A DNA stretch of 64,000 bases from Desulfobacca sp. (GTDB lineage Bacteria > Desulfobacterota > Desulfobaccia > Desulfobaccales > Desulfobaccaceae): positions 1 to 64,000 of the forward strand of contig DYEV01000022.1 in NCBI GenBank assembly GCA_020725545.1, read 5' to 3'. Both the position numbers and the translations under genes were made by a program. A model generated the notes under the pieces. The model worked only from the letters and a program-made list of their open reading frames with translations, was not told the DNA's origin and searched no databases. Below, in pieces: positions 43,330-52,635 of this stretch. The stretch's first letter is position 1. Each line of letters begins with the position of its first letter.

Positions 43330-43441
43330 ATTTTTTTAGCCTTTTGGCGTAGCCCCAAGGCTCCGTGGGGGTGGCGGAGGGGTTTGCGGGGAGGGGGGCA
43401 GGGGCCGCGCCCCCTCCCCGCAGAGCACTTTTTCAACAACC
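43330..43441. repeat. Dispersed repeat, copy D, complete form
   Basis: Left end TTTTTTTAGCCTTTTGGCG near the yihY start, right end CACTTTTTCAACAACC at the stop codon of the next gene. In between a GC-rich hairpin, GCGGGGAGG and CCTCCCCGC, flanks GGGGCCGCGCCCC. This is the clearest copy of the family and serves as the reference for the others. Confidence 0.8.
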
Positions 43442-44122
43442 TTAGCGAGAGCGATCCACGATCTCGCTCAGCTTTTTTTTCATGGCCGCCAAAGGCGGCA
43501 ACTCCGGCAGCGTGGCCAGGAGACAGGCTTTCGGGGTCTTTTTGGTCAGGCGCATGCGCATGGCCAGGGCCTCCCGGTCCGCGGCACTGAGGCCGCTTTC
43601 CATGGCCACCTCAGCCCCGTCCAGCGCCTCCACCTGACTGGCGATGAGATTAAAATCATAATTGGCATTAAATTTTTGCACATCTTCATTATAGAGCTGA
43701 CAATGGGCCGAGACCTGCAGTTGTTTTTTCCGCAACTCTTGCGCCACCTTGTGCAGGTGTTCGTAAAGGTCGTAGAGCTGATTTTTCAACCGGCCGCGGG
43801 CTGTCCAGCCGTGGGGCTTGAACCTGTCCAGGACCGCCTGCCGGGCCGCCGCTGGCACCTGTTGGCTCTCCTGCCGGAAGGGCAGCTCCGCCACCCCCCA
43901 AGCCTGTTTGAGGCTGGCCAGGGCCGCCTCCGTCCCCAGCAGCTGGTAAAATGCCGCAAAAATGGGCAAGTCCCGCTGCAATTCGGCCTCAAAGTCTTTT
44001 TCCTCCTGGAGCAACGCCTCCAGGTCGTCCTCCAAAAAGGTCCGTTCGGCAAAATAATTGTCGATGATTTCCTTTTTGAGGTGAAACTTGAGAATATTGA
44101 GGGTGTGATCAAAGTCGGTCAT
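43442..44122 (-). CDS. Helical protein of unknown function
   Basis: A 226-residue, soluble, largely helical and charged protein with no membrane segment, signal or catalytic motif that I recognise. Segments such as FHLKKEIIDNYFAERTFLEDD and NQLYDLYEHLHKVAQELRK (shown in part) suggest antiparallel helices. The C terminus is basic (MKKKLSEIVDRSR). It lies 111 bp downstream of the ricT-like gene on the same strand and may share its operon. Its stop codon abuts repeat copy D. Confidence 0.6.
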   Translation of the reverse strand: MTDFDHTLNILKFHLKKEIIDNYFAERTFLEDDLEALLQEEKDFEAELQRDLPIFAAFYQLLGTEAALASLKQAWGVAELPFRQESQQVPAAARQAVLDRFKPHGWTARGRLKNQLYDLYEHLHKVAQELRKKQLQVSAHCQLYNEDVQKFNANYDFNLIASQVEALDGAEVAMESGLSAADREALAMRMRLTKKTPKACLLATLPELPPLAAMKKKLSEIVDRSR

Positions 44123-44233
44123 AGGGGCCTCGGCTGCCGGTGCGGCTCTTCATGGTTCCTTGCTAGTTCGCCGGCTGGCTGTCAGCAAACTGCCTGCGTT
44201 CCCCCGCCGGGCTTGGACCCGGCTAGCTGCCGG

Positions 44234-45151
44234 TTAATCTGCCTTATCCAACTCTGCCAAGGCTTCGGCCAGATCCAGGTGTTCGACCGCCTCTTCCCAG
44301 GCGTTGGTCGGGTTGGCAGCCCGGGGACAGCTCGGTTGGGTGGCGATATTCGGGTTATGGGCCAAAACCTCGTCAACGGCTACTTCAATTTCCTGGCCAT
44401 CCCGTAATTCCACGATCACGGTCCGGTTGATAACATTTTGCCGGATGATTTTGCCTTCCCCTTGGGGCAGGGTTACGGCTTTCCCCACCTTGGGGAAGCC
44501 AGCCTTCAGGTCCAAGTAAGTCTGATATTCATACGTTAAACAACACATCAACCGGCCGCAGGAACCGGAGATCTTACCAGGATTGAGGCTCAGGTTCTGC
44601 TCCTTGGCCATGCGCACCGAGACCGGGGCGAAATCCTGCAAAAAAGTGGAACAACAAAAGGGCCGACCGCAGTTGCCCAGTCCGCCGATCATCTTGGCCT
44701 GATGGCGCACCCCGATCTGCCGCAATTCGATGCGCGTCCGGAAGTGTTGCACCAAATCCCGGACCAACTCCCGAAAATCCACCCGTTTGGCCGCCGTGAA
44801 GTAGAAAACCATCTTGCTGCCGTCAAAGAGGCTCTCCACCCTGACCAGATGCATGGGCAACTGGCGTTTCTGAATGCACTCCTGACAGAAACGGAACGCT
44901 TCCTGCTCTTTTTCGGCCAACAGGTTGGCCTGCTCAATATCCTCGGCGGTGGCCAGCCGATATACCGGCTTCAAGGGATGGATCATCAACTTGGGGCTGC
45001 GGGGCTGGGGCGGACTGACCACCGTCCCAAAGGCCATGCCCTGTTCCGTCTCGACGATCACCTTATCGCCCTGGGACAAAACAAAATGACCGGAATCGAA
45101 ATTATAGACTTTACCGTGCGGGTGAAAACGCACTCGAACAATTTTGCTCAT
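44234..45151 (-). CDS. ricT: PSP1-domain protein (RicT/YaaT-like)
   Basis: A 305-residue PSP1 protein. N-terminal beta-rich region (RVRFHPHGKVYNFDSGHF), then the PSP1 domain with VFYFTAAKRVDFRELVRDL, the Cys motifs CGRPFCCSTFL and CGRLMCCLTYEY, and a C-terminal KOW-like part. In Bacillus RicT joins an Fe-S complex affecting RNA cleavage; the four-Cys pattern here could bind a cluster. The ATG at 45151 lies 8 bp after the holB stop; the upstream in-frame extension lies inside holB and is rejected. The holB-ricT order is common. Confidence 0.9.
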   Translation of the reverse strand: MSKIVRVRFHPHGKVYNFDSGHFVLSQGDKVIVETEQGMAFGTVVSPPQPRSPKLMIHPLKPVYRLATAEDIEQANLLAEKEQEAFRFCQECIQKRQLPMHLVRVESLFDGSKMVFYFTAAKRVDFRELVRDLVQHFRTRIELRQIGVRHQAKMIGGLGNCGRPFCCSTFLQDFAPVSVRMAKEQNLSLNPGKISGSCGRLMCCLTYEYQTYLDLKAGFPKVGKAVTLPQGEGKIIRQNVINRTVIVELRDGQEIEVAVDEVLAHNPNIATQPSCPRAANPTNAWEEAVEHLDLAEALAELDKAD

Positions 45152-45159
45152 AGTATCAA

Positions 45160-46206
45160 TTAAATATGCTTGGCCAGCGGCTGGCTCACCCCGGTGCCGG
45201 CAGCCGGCCGCCGGGTCTGGCGCCAATACCAGGTAAAGGCATTCAAGGCCAATTCCACATTAATATTACTCCGCAACTGTCGCTGCAGCGTCTGCAGGGC
45301 CTGGAGGCGCTGCAGGATAACCGGCCGGCCCAGCTGGCTCTGCTGCCCGACCAGATCAGCCAGACGGTCTTGGTTAACAACCTGCGGGGCCGCACCCTGG
45401 CAGGCCAGCACTAATAAATCCCGGTACCACAACTGCGCCAGGAGCAGAAAACGATGGATATCAGCCCCTTTTTTGGCTCTGACCGAGGCCCAGTCCAGGG
45501 CCTGCCCCAGGCTCCCTCCATCCAGTCCTGCCAGGTCGCTGAGCACCTGCTCCCGGGCCGCCAGGAGGGTTGCCAAATCCTCAGCCAGGGCCAGACCCAG
45601 GGACCCCCCGTGGACCGCTGCCACCAGGGTGGCGGCCTCCGGACTGAGCCCCCGGCGGGTCTGCAGTTGCTGCACCACCACAGACTGGGGGAGGGCGTTG
45701 AATACCAGGCGCCGACAGCGGGACACAATCGTGGGCAGCAGATCCCGCTCGCCGCTGGCCGTAAGAATCAGGAGATTGTTGGCCGGCGGCTCCTCCAGGG
45801 TCTTCAACAGGGCATTGGCCGCGGCCTCGTTCATGGCCTCCGCCGGTTTCAGCAAAATCACCCGCCAGACCCCGGCAAAGGGCGCAAAGCCCGTCTGGCG
45901 CCGCAGTTCCCGGATCTGCTCAATCTTGATCTGCGGATTGGCCGCCTCCCCCTCGGGAGAGATCTGCCAAAAATCCGGATGATGGCCAGCGGCAAACAGC
46001 CGGCATGACCGGCATTGGCCGCAGGCGTCCTGGTCCGGTCGCCGGTCTTGACAATTCAGTGCTTGGGCCAAGGCCAGGGCGGTGCTGCCCTTCCCCACCC
46101 CCTCGGGGCCGAGAAAGAGCAGCGCGTGGGGCATCTGCCCACTGGCCAACGCCTGCTTTAAAAAACCCAGGACCCGCTCCTGGCCCAGGAGGTCTCGAAA
46201 GAACAT
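45160..46206 (-). CDS. holB: DNA polymerase III subunit delta'
   Basis: A 348-residue clamp-loader subunit. P-loop GPEGVGKGSTALALAQAL, zinc-binding Cys (CQDRRPDQDACGQCRSC), the arginine-finger region VSRCRRLVF and the sensor-like LKTLEEPPANNLLIL. Unusual for delta', the P-loop is intact as in gamma/tau subunits. It lies 42 bp downstream of guaA and 8 bp upstream of the ricT-like gene, so all three are probably one transcript. Confidence 0.95.
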   Translation of the reverse strand: MFFRDLLGQERVLGFLKQALASGQMPHALLFLGPEGVGKGSTALALAQALNCQDRRPDQDACGQCRSCRLFAAGHHPDFWQISPEGEAANPQIKIEQIRELRRQTGFAPFAGVWRVILLKPAEAMNEAAANALLKTLEEPPANNLLILTASGERDLLPTIVSRCRRLVFNALPQSVVVQQLQTRRGLSPEAATLVAAVHGGSLGLALAEDLATLLAAREQVLSDLAGLDGGSLGQALDWASVRAKKGADIHRFLLLAQLWYRDLLVLACQGAAPQVVNQDRLADLVGQQSQLGRPVILQRLQALQTLQRQLRSNINVELALNAFTWYWRQTRRPAAGTGVSQPLAKHI

Positions 46207-46248
46207 GGTGTTTTGGTTGGCAGATGCCAGGTTGGGGTTCCTGATGCT

Positions 46249-47796
46249 TTATTCCCACTCAATAGTGCTGGGCGGCTTGGAAGAAATATCATACACTACC
46301 CGGTTGACGCCCTTGACTTCGTTGATCAATCGGTTGGCCAGGTGCGCCAGAAAATCATAAGGCAGGCGGGTCCAATCTGCGGTCATGGCATCCGTGGAAT
46401 CCACCACCCGCAGGGCCACCACGTTTTCATAGGTGCGTTCATCGCCCATCACTCCCACCGTCTTGATGGGCAGGAGCACGGCAAAGGCCTGCCAGACCTG
46501 GCGATAAAAACCTTGGGCCTTCATCTCCTCCAAAACGATGGCGTCCGCTTCCCGGAGGACGGCCAGCCGGGCGGGGGTTACTTCCCCCAGGATACGGATG
46601 GCCAGCCCTGGACCGGGGAAGGGGTGGCGCCAGATCATTTCTTCGGGCAGCCCCAGCTCCTGGCCCACCTCCCGGACCTCATCCTTGAAGAGTTCCCGGA
46701 GCGGTTCGATGAGTTCCAAAGGCATAACCTCTGGCAGGCCGCCCACATTGTGATGGGTCTTGATGGTAGCCGACGGCCCCTTGAAGGAAACGCTTTCGAT
46801 AACGTCGGGATAGAGGGTGCCTTGGGCCAAGTATTTCACTTTGCCGAGTTTCTTTGCTTCTTCCGCAAAAACTCTGATAAATTCCCGGCCGATGCGCCGG
46901 CGTTTTTCTTCCGGATCGACCACCCCGGCCAGCAGGGCGAGGAAGCTGGCGCTGGCATCCACATAAATCAAGTTGAGATGATAATGCTCCCGGAAGAGTT
47001 GCACCACCTTCTCGGCCTCACCCTTGCGCAGCAGGCCGTTGTTCACAAAGATGCAGGTTAACTGCTCCCCGATGGCCCGATGCAAGAGCACGGCCGTCAC
47101 CGAGGAATCAACGCCGCCGGAAAGGGCGCAGATGACCTTGTCTGTCCCCACCCTCTCCCTCAGATTCTTGGTGGTCGCGGCCACAAAGGACTGCATCGTC
47201 CACAACGGTTGCAGGCCGCAGATGGTATAGAGGAAGTTGGCCAGCACCGTCTTGCCGTTGGGGGTATGCTGCACCTCGGGGTGAAACTGGACGCCGTAGA
47301 TCCGTCGGGCCCGGTCTCGCACCGCCGCCACCGGACAGGCATCCGAAGAAGCGATAACCTCAAAGCCCGGCGCCAAAGCCTCGACCCGATCCCCATGGCT
47401 CATCCAAACCGTTTCGGTGGGGGCCAAGCCGGCCAAAAGATCATGGTGATCCGCAATGTATAGCGTCTTGCGGCCATACTCCCGAGCCTCGGCCGGCGCC
47501 ACCTGGCCGCCCAGGATGTGGTTCAGCAATTGCAGGCCATAACAGATCCCTAAAACCGGGACCCCCAACTCCAACACCTCTCGACCCACCAAAGGCGCCT
47601 CCGGTTCGTACACACTGCGGGGACCGCCAGATAGGACAATACCCCGGGGGGCAAAGGCCTTGATGGCCTCCAGGCTCATCAAGTAGGGGTGAATCTCGCA
47701 ATAGACATGCAGTTCCCGGATGCGCCGGGCAATGAGTTGGGTATATTGCGAGCCAAAGTCCAAAATGAGGATTTTTTCTTGATGGGGATCAATCAC
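46249..47796 (-). CDS. guaA: GMP synthase (glutamine-hydrolysing)
   Basis: A 515-residue enzyme converting XMP to GMP. The glutamine amidotransferase domain (1-195) shows [12 protein letters not shown], catalytic Cys in [11 protein letters not shown] and His in GVQFHPEV. The ATP pyrophosphatase domain has the PP-loop [12 protein letters not shown], and the C-terminal dimerisation domain ends KPPSTIEWE, the usual end. Length is normal. It is the first gene of a likely guaA-holB-ricT unit. Confidence 0.98.
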   Translation of the reverse strand: MIDPHQEKILILDFGSQYTQLIARRIRELHVYCEIHPYLMSLEAIKAFAPRGIVLSGGPRSVYEPEAPLVGREVLELGVPVLGICYGLQLLNHILGGQVAPAEAREYGRKTLYIADHHDLLAGLAPTETVWMSHGDRVEALAPGFEVIASSDACPVAAVRDRARRIYGVQFHPEVQHTPNGKTVLANFLYTICGLQPLWTMQSFVAATTKNLRERVGTDKVICALSGGVDSSVTAVLLHRAIGEQLTCIFVNNGLLRKGEAEKVVQLFREHYHLNLIYVDASASFLALLAGVVDPEEKRRRIGREFIRVFAEEAKKLGKVKYLAQGTLYPDVIESVSFKGPSATIKTHHNVGGLPEVMPLELIEPLRELFKDEVREVGQELGLPEEMIWRHPFPGPGLAIRILGEVTPARLAVLREADAIVLEEMKAQGFYRQVWQAFAVLLPIKTVGVMGDERTYENVVALRVVDSTDAMTADWTRLPYDFLAHLANRLINEVKGVNRVVYDISSKPPSTIEWE

Positions 47797-47882
47797 GTCG
47801 CCGTTGCCTCACAAACTGCTGTCATTGATTTTCTAAAGATTATTGTATCCTTAAAACCCGACCGCGGAAAGGGAAAACTGCT

Positions 47883-48953
47883 TTATAAGCCCAGGGGCCT
47901 GATGAACCGCTGTTCTAAGGTGCACTGCAGAATGTCCGTCTCAGCTTCCGCCAAGGCCGCCCACTCCTGTTCCAACTCCCGGGCGGTCTGCCGCAGACGC
48001 TGCAGGGCCGCCTGCCGGGCGGTCTCGATAACCTCCCAATCCCGGGTTTTCTGCAGGTCCCAGAAGGCCGGCTCCAATTCCGGCATGAGATAGGGATAAA
48101 AACCCGGCCGCCAGGCCAACAACAGCGCCAGTTCCGGCAGATCCCGCCGCTCCATAATATGCGCCAAACGGCCCCAATCATTCAAATCTGCCAAAGCGTC
48201 TTTCAGAGCCCGGACCCAGCGCTCCACCTTGGAGTGCGGCAGGCGTTGGACGATTTCCGGCAAGACAGACTGCAAAGTCGGTTCCAGAGCTTCGCCGATC
48301 TCATGGCGGATGAGCGCTTCCCCCTGAGCGGCCAACATCGCCCGAAAAGAGTGCTCATAGTGCTCCGGCTTTTGCAGCCAGGCGGCCGGCTCCAGACCCC
48401 GAGCCGCCAGGGCCACCTTGAAATAGATATTGTTCTGTTTAGTGGGATCGGCCAGATGATCCCAAAGATAAAAAGCCAAAGGTTCGGTGCGCAAGTAAAT
48501 TACTGCACCCTGGCGTAAGGCCGGAGCCGCGTCCATATCCCGGGCCAGTTCCTGACCCAGGGTCAGGATCGTCAGGCCATAGCGCTGCTCCGTCTCCCAC
48601 AATTCGCCCAAAAAACACATGGGCGCCATCCCGTGGGTGAAGCCGGCCCCATAGGCCAGCCCCTCTGTGGCGACGATGGTGTTCAGTTCCGCCACCGCAA
48701 AGGGGTCCCACCGTTGGTCCTGCCACCGCAGGTCCTGCAGCTCTGTGGCCCTCAGAGCGTTCCAGGCCTCTTCCTGCTGGGCGATCCAGGCCAGGACTTC
48801 CTGGGGATCGCCCTCTTGCCAGGGCTGCAGCCCCCGCTCCCATTTATACAACTGCCGCAGCCGCAGCAGCATGCCGCAAAGAGAGTAATAGCCCACCTGC
48901 CCGGCCGTGGCAATCTGACAGTTGGCCTGCACCTGCTGGACCAATTCTAACAT
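47883..48953 (-). CDS. Conserved helical protein of unknown function
   Basis: A 356-residue soluble protein rich in Trp, Leu, Glu and Gln, with no signal or membrane segment. It starts MLELVQQVQANCQIATAGQVGYYSLCGMLL (first part shown: MLELVQQVQANCQIATAG) and contains WERGLQPWQEGDP, TEGLAYGAGFTHGMAPMCF and RTEPLAFYLWDHLADPTKQ (shown in part). These look like a conserved family of Desulfobacterota, but I do not recognise a fold. It lies upstream of guaA with an 86-bp gap and diverges from the acyl-CoA synthetase gene. Confidence 0.7.
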   Translation of the reverse strand: MLELVQQVQANCQIATAGQVGYYSLCGMLLRLRQLYKWERGLQPWQEGDPQEVLAWIAQQEEAWNALRATELQDLRWQDQRWDPFAVAELNTIVATEGLAYGAGFTHGMAPMCFLGELWETEQRYGLTILTLGQELARDMDAAPALRQGAVIYLRTEPLAFYLWDHLADPTKQNNIYFKVALAARGLEPAAWLQKPEHYEHSFRAMLAAQGEALIRHEIGEALEPTLQSVLPEIVQRLPHSKVERWVRALKDALADLNDWGRLAHIMERRDLPELALLLAWRPGFYPYLMPELEPAFWDLQKTRDWEVIETARQAALQRLRQTARELEQEWAALAEAETDILQCTLEQRFIRPLGL

Positions 48954-49050
48954 GGTTTTTTTTCAGCCTTGGACTCGGGAAAATTGACTTTCTTGCGAAA
49001 ATATCTATACAATAACCATCGTTGCCTTAGTCCGCAACCAGATCGGCATC

Positions 49051-49109
49051 CCCAGGAGCGCCGACCTCCGGTCGCATCTGCAAAAGTGGTAGCGGCGACC
49101 TCCCGGTCG
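49051..49109. repeat. Two TCC-centre palindromes before the acyl-CoA synthetase gene
   Basis: CGACC-TCC-GGTCG at 49062-49074 and CGACC-TCCC-GGTCG at 49096-49109, each with perfect 5-bp arms. The second ends 15 bp before the ATG at 49125, so it would form a hairpin in the 5' untranslated region near the ribosome binding site. They belong with the palindromes at 22645, 38243, 41750 and 52736. Confidence 0.75.
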
Positions 49110-49124
49110 GCATAGGTATTCACC

Positions 49125-51197
49125 ATGGATAAATTATTCGCCCCCCAAGCCGTCGTCCTGGTCGGCGTCTCCCGGCGGATCGGCGTCGGTGCCTACAACG
49201 GCCTGGAAATGCTGCTGCGCTATGGCTATCAAGGGCGGGTCTACGTCGTCCATCCCCAGGCCGACGAGATCCTGGGCCATAAAGTCTATCCCCGGGTGGA
49301 GGATCTCCCCGAAATCCCGGACCTGGCGGTCATCGCCGTGGGCCGGGATCTGGTCCTCTCAGTGGTTGAGGAGTGTCTGGCCAAAGGCATCCGTTGGCTG
49401 GTGATCATCACCCAGGGTTTTGCCGACGCCGATACCCAGGGCCGGCAGCTCCAGGCCAAGTTGGTGGCCGCGGCCCGCCAACACCAGGCCCATATTATCG
49501 GGCCCAATACCATGGGCGTCCTCAACGCCCATGCCCATTTTACCACGGCCTTTGTGGACCTCATCTGCCCTGCCGCTCCCCCGCCGGTGGCCTTGGTGGC
49601 CCAGAGCGGCGCCCCCCAGGTGGGGGCCGAATCCTTCACCGGTCCTCTGGGCAAGGCCGTGGATCTGGGGAACGCCGCGGATGTGGGCTTCCCTGAGGTC
49701 CTGGATTACCTGGAACAGGACCCCCAAACCCAGGTCATTGCCCTGCATATCGAAGGGTTGAGTCAAGGCCGCCGTTTTCTGAACACCGCCGCCCGGGTAA
49801 ATCGCCGTAAACCCATCGTTATCCTCAAAACCGGGGTCAGTGTGGCCGGCGCCCAAGCTGCCCTGTCCCATACCGGCTCCCTAGTCGGCCAGGATCAGGT
49901 CTTCACCGCCGCCTGCCGGCGGGCCGGCCTCACCCGGGTCCACAGCGCCCAGGATCTGCAGGATACCATCCTGGCCTTCCGGAAGCTGCCGCCCATGCGG
50001 GGGCCTCGGGTCGGTATTGCCACCCCCAGCGGCGCCCTGGGCATCATCGCCCTGGACGCCCTCAGCCGGGAGGGCCTGCAGCCCGGCCCCCTGCCGGAAC
50101 GCATCGTCCGGGAGGTGGAGCCCCAAGGCCCCTATTGGCACGCCCTGCATAATCCCGTGGACCTTTGGCCCATCGGCATGCTCACCGGCGACTTTCTCAA
50201 GATCGCCGGTCAGACGCTCGCCGCCTTCTTGGAGGATAACCACATCGACGGCGTCCTCTGCATGCTCCCGGCCATCGGTTCGCCCCTGCACAGCAATATC
50301 CTGGCCACCCCGGAGTTCTTTGCCAACCTCCGCCTGGACCGCCATCAGAAGCCGGTGACAGTGGCCCTCTACGGCGACGCCCGGGAAACGGTCCGGAACT
50401 CCCTCGGCCAGGTCCCTGGCGTGGCCTGCTATTTCTCGGTGGAACAGGCCGTCCACGCCCTGGGTCAACTCCACCGCTACCATCAGGCCGTCTCCCGGCC
50501 GCCGGAGAGCTGGCCCGAACCGGCCCCGGCCAACCCCGGCCACCCCCCCGCCGCTGCCATCGTCTTGGGCCAGGCGGCCCTGGATTTCCTGGCCGGCCAC
50601 GGCCTCCCCACCGCAGCCGGCCGGCTTACCCACTCCCCGGCCGAAGCCGCAGAGGCTGCCGCCGCCCTGGGCTTCCCGGTGGTCCTGAAGGTCATCTCCC
50701 CCGATTATCTTCACAAGGCTGATCAAGGGGGCGTCGTCCTCAATCTCCAGGATGAGGCCGCGCTCAGAGCCGCGTTTCAGCGCCTGCAACCCCTGCTCAA
50801 AGCCGCCGCCCCCGGCGCCGCCGCCGGCCTCCTGGTGCAAAAACAATTGTCCGGTCGGGAACTCCTCCTGGGCCTGAAACAGGATCCCGCCTTTGGCCCG
50901 ATCATCATCTGCGGCTTCGGCGGCACCTACACCGAACTCTGGCAGGATACCGCCCAGACCCTGGCCCCCATCACCCTGGCCCAGGCCCATGACCTCCTGG
51001 CCTCCCTCCGCTCCTACCCCCTCCTCACCGGCTATCGGGGCGAACCCCAGGTGGACCTGGAAGCCATCTGCCAGGCCATGGTCAATCTCGCTGAAGTGGG
51101 GCTGGCTTACCCCCACCTCCAGGAACTGGACCTCAATCCCCTCATCGCCACCCCCCAAGGCTGTTGGGCCGTAGACGCCCGCCTGGTCTGGCGGTGA
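49125..51197 (+). CDS. ADP-forming acyl-CoA synthetase (fused alpha-beta)
   Basis: A 690-residue enzyme of the acetate-CoA ligase (ADP-forming) superfamily, converting acyl-CoA, ADP and phosphate to acid, CoA and ATP. Order: CoA-binding domain (VVLVGVSRRIGVGAYNG), succinyl-CoA-synthetase-like part with the phospho-His in ALSHTGSLVG, second CoA-ligase flavodoxin-like part (GPRVGIATPSGALGIIALD), and a C-terminal ATP-grasp domain (FPVVLKVISPDYLHKADQGG, ELLLGLKQDPAFGPII). It would yield ATP from acetyl- or other acyl-CoA. The acyl specificity is not visible. A hairpin of the TCC family sits just before the start. Confidence 0.92.
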   Translation: MDKLFAPQAVVLVGVSRRIGVGAYNGLEMLLRYGYQGRVYVVHPQADEILGHKVYPRVEDLPEIPDLAVIAVGRDLVLSVVEECLAKGIRWLVIITQGFADADTQGRQLQAKLVAAARQHQAHIIGPNTMGVLNAHAHFTTAFVDLICPAAPPPVALVAQSGAPQVGAESFTGPLGKAVDLGNAADVGFPEVLDYLEQDPQTQVIALHIEGLSQGRRFLNTAARVNRRKPIVILKTGVSVAGAQAALSHTGSLVGQDQVFTAACRRAGLTRVHSAQDLQDTILAFRKLPPMRGPRVGIATPSGALGIIALDALSREGLQPGPLPERIVREVEPQGPYWHALHNPVDLWPIGMLTGDFLKIAGQTLAAFLEDNHIDGVLCMLPAIGSPLHSNILATPEFFANLRLDRHQKPVTVALYGDARETVRNSLGQVPGVACYFSVEQAVHALGQLHRYHQAVSRPPESWPEPAPANPGHPPAAAIVLGQAALDFLAGHGLPTAAGRLTHSPAEAAEAAAALGFPVVLKVISPDYLHKADQGGVVLNLQDEAALRAAFQRLQPLLKAAAPGAAAGLLVQKQLSGRELLLGLKQDPAFGPIIICGFGGTYTELWQDTAQTLAPITLAQAHDLLASLRSYPLLTGYRGEPQVDLEAICQAMVNLAEVGLAYPHLQELDLNPLIATPQGCWAVDARLVWR

Positions 51198-51304
51198 GCG
51201 CCGAACACCGAGGCCAAGGGCCAGGAGCCAGGGCGGCGGAGCCTCAATCCCTGTCAGCCTCAACAGCTTGCCCCCCAGATCAGGAAGAGGTATCTTTTCG
51301 TGGA

Positions 51305-51322
51305 GCGGGCCTCCGTGCCCGC
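51305..51322. repeat. GCGGGC palindrome
   Basis: GCGGGC-CTCCGT-GCCCGC, perfect 6-bp arms, related in reverse orientation to 41014-41035. It lies in the 295-bp gap between the acyl-CoA synthetase and the ABC permease genes; nothing else is recognised there. Confidence 0.65.
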
Positions 51323-51492
51323 CCGAACCTGCCAGTTGCGGCAAGCGTCAATTTGCCTGGTTCGCAGCTGACTCGCTTGCTTGATCTAGAATACCAAGTT
51401 CAGGGTGCGATAAAATAAAGTTCCGTTGCAACTCCTTTAAAAACTCGAGTATCTAAACCAAAAACCGGAAACGGTATAATCGGCTCCCTTTC

Positions 51493-52635
51493 ATGCTTAC
51501 CGCCATCTGCAACCGCCTCCTCGCCCTGCTGCGCAAAGAATATCTCCAGTTTTTCCGGGACCGGGCCCTCATCGGCATCGTCCTCTATGTCTTTACCATC
51601 GAGATCTATCTGGCCGGCACCGGCTTCAACATCGAAGTGCGCAATTACCCCACCGCCGTTTTTGACCGGGACCGGACCCAATGGAGCGTCCAGCTCGCCG
51701 AAAAATTCCGGCTCCCCCATTTTCGGGTCACCGGCCTCATCACCTCCGAGGCCCAGATGGTGGACCTATTAAATCGCGGCGAGGTGTCTTTGGTGGTGGT
51801 CATCCCCCACGGCTTTGCCCGCTCCTTGGCGGAGCACAACCAGGCGGCTATCCAGGCCGTCACCGACGGCACCCTGTCCAATACCTCCCTGCTGGCCCTG
51901 GGCTATACCGCCCAGATCGCTCAAAACTTTGCCCAGGAGCTGGGCCAACGGCTCGGCCGGGTGCAGCCCAAACAAACAGACCGGCCACCCCGGGTGGAGG
52001 TCAAACCCCGGGTCCTCTTCAATCCCAACCAAAGGGGGGAATGGTTCGCCGGCCTCATCGAACTGTTCAGCGTCATCACCCTGGTCTCCCTCCTGCTGCC
52101 GGCCGCCGCCATGGTCCGGGAAAAGGAATCCGGCACCATTGAACAACTCCTGGTGACGCCGGTCCGGCCGGTGGAGATCATGGCCGCCAAGATCATCTCC
52201 ATGGCTTCCATTGTCATCATTGCCTCGCTCCTCAGCCTTTTCCTGGTCATCTTCCCGGTCTTCGGCCTGCCCTGGCGGGGCAGCCTCCTCCTCTTTCTTG
52301 CCGCCACCAACCTCTACGTCTTCTGCGCCACCGGTTTCGGTATGTTCATTGCCACCCTCTGCCGCAACCTGCCCCAAACCATCCTCCTGGTCATCATGAT
52401 CATCGCCCCCATCCTCTTCCTGTCCGGCTCCTGGACCCCCATCGAGGCCATGCCGCCCCTGTTGGCCGCCATCACCTACCTCTCCCCTCTGAAACACTAC
52501 CTGACCATCGGCTACAACATCCTCCTTAAAGGCGCCGGCCTCCGCGCCCTCTGGCCGGACTTCCTCAATCTCAACCTCATCGGCTTCGGCCTCTTCACCC
52601 TCTGCGCCTTGCAATTCCGCCGCCAGTTCTCCTGA
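51493..52635 (+). CDS. ABC-2-type transporter permease
   Basis: A 380-residue membrane protein of the YbhS/YhhJ type. A basic N terminus and one helix (about 22-45) precede a large extracytoplasmic domain (about 46-180, DLLNRGEVSLVVVIPHGFA in part), then five helices (LFSVITLVSLLLPAAAMV, IVIIASLLSLFLVIFPVF, LLVIMIIAPILFLSGSW and others) with the family segment REKESGTIEQLLVTPVRPVEI. It exports unknown substrates with an ATPase, but no ABC ATPase or membrane-fusion gene is adjacent. There is no ribosome binding site of note before ATG 51493. Confidence 0.9.
   Translation: MLTAICNRLLALLRKEYLQFFRDRALIGIVLYVFTIEIYLAGTGFNIEVRNYPTAVFDRDRTQWSVQLAEKFRLPHFRVTGLITSEAQMVDLLNRGEVSLVVVIPHGFARSLAEHNQAAIQAVTDGTLSNTSLLALGYTAQIAQNFAQELGQRLGRVQPKQTDRPPRVEVKPRVLFNPNQRGEWFAGLIELFSVITLVSLLLPAAAMVREKESGTIEQLLVTPVRPVEIMAAKIISMASIVIIASLLSLFLVIFPVFGLPWRGSLLLFLAATNLYVFCATGFGMFIATLCRNLPQTILLVIMIIAPILFLSGSWTPIEAMPPLLAAITYLSPLKHYLTIGYNILLKGAGLRALWPDFLNLNLIGFGLFTLCALQFRRQFS

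Noticed and set aside
49881-51344. 487-residue ORF on the minus strand opposite the acyl-CoA synthetase gene
   Set aside because: Antisense shadow of a GC-rich gene: Gly/Gln/Asp-rich, no domain, and the plus-strand frame has clear catalytic motifs.
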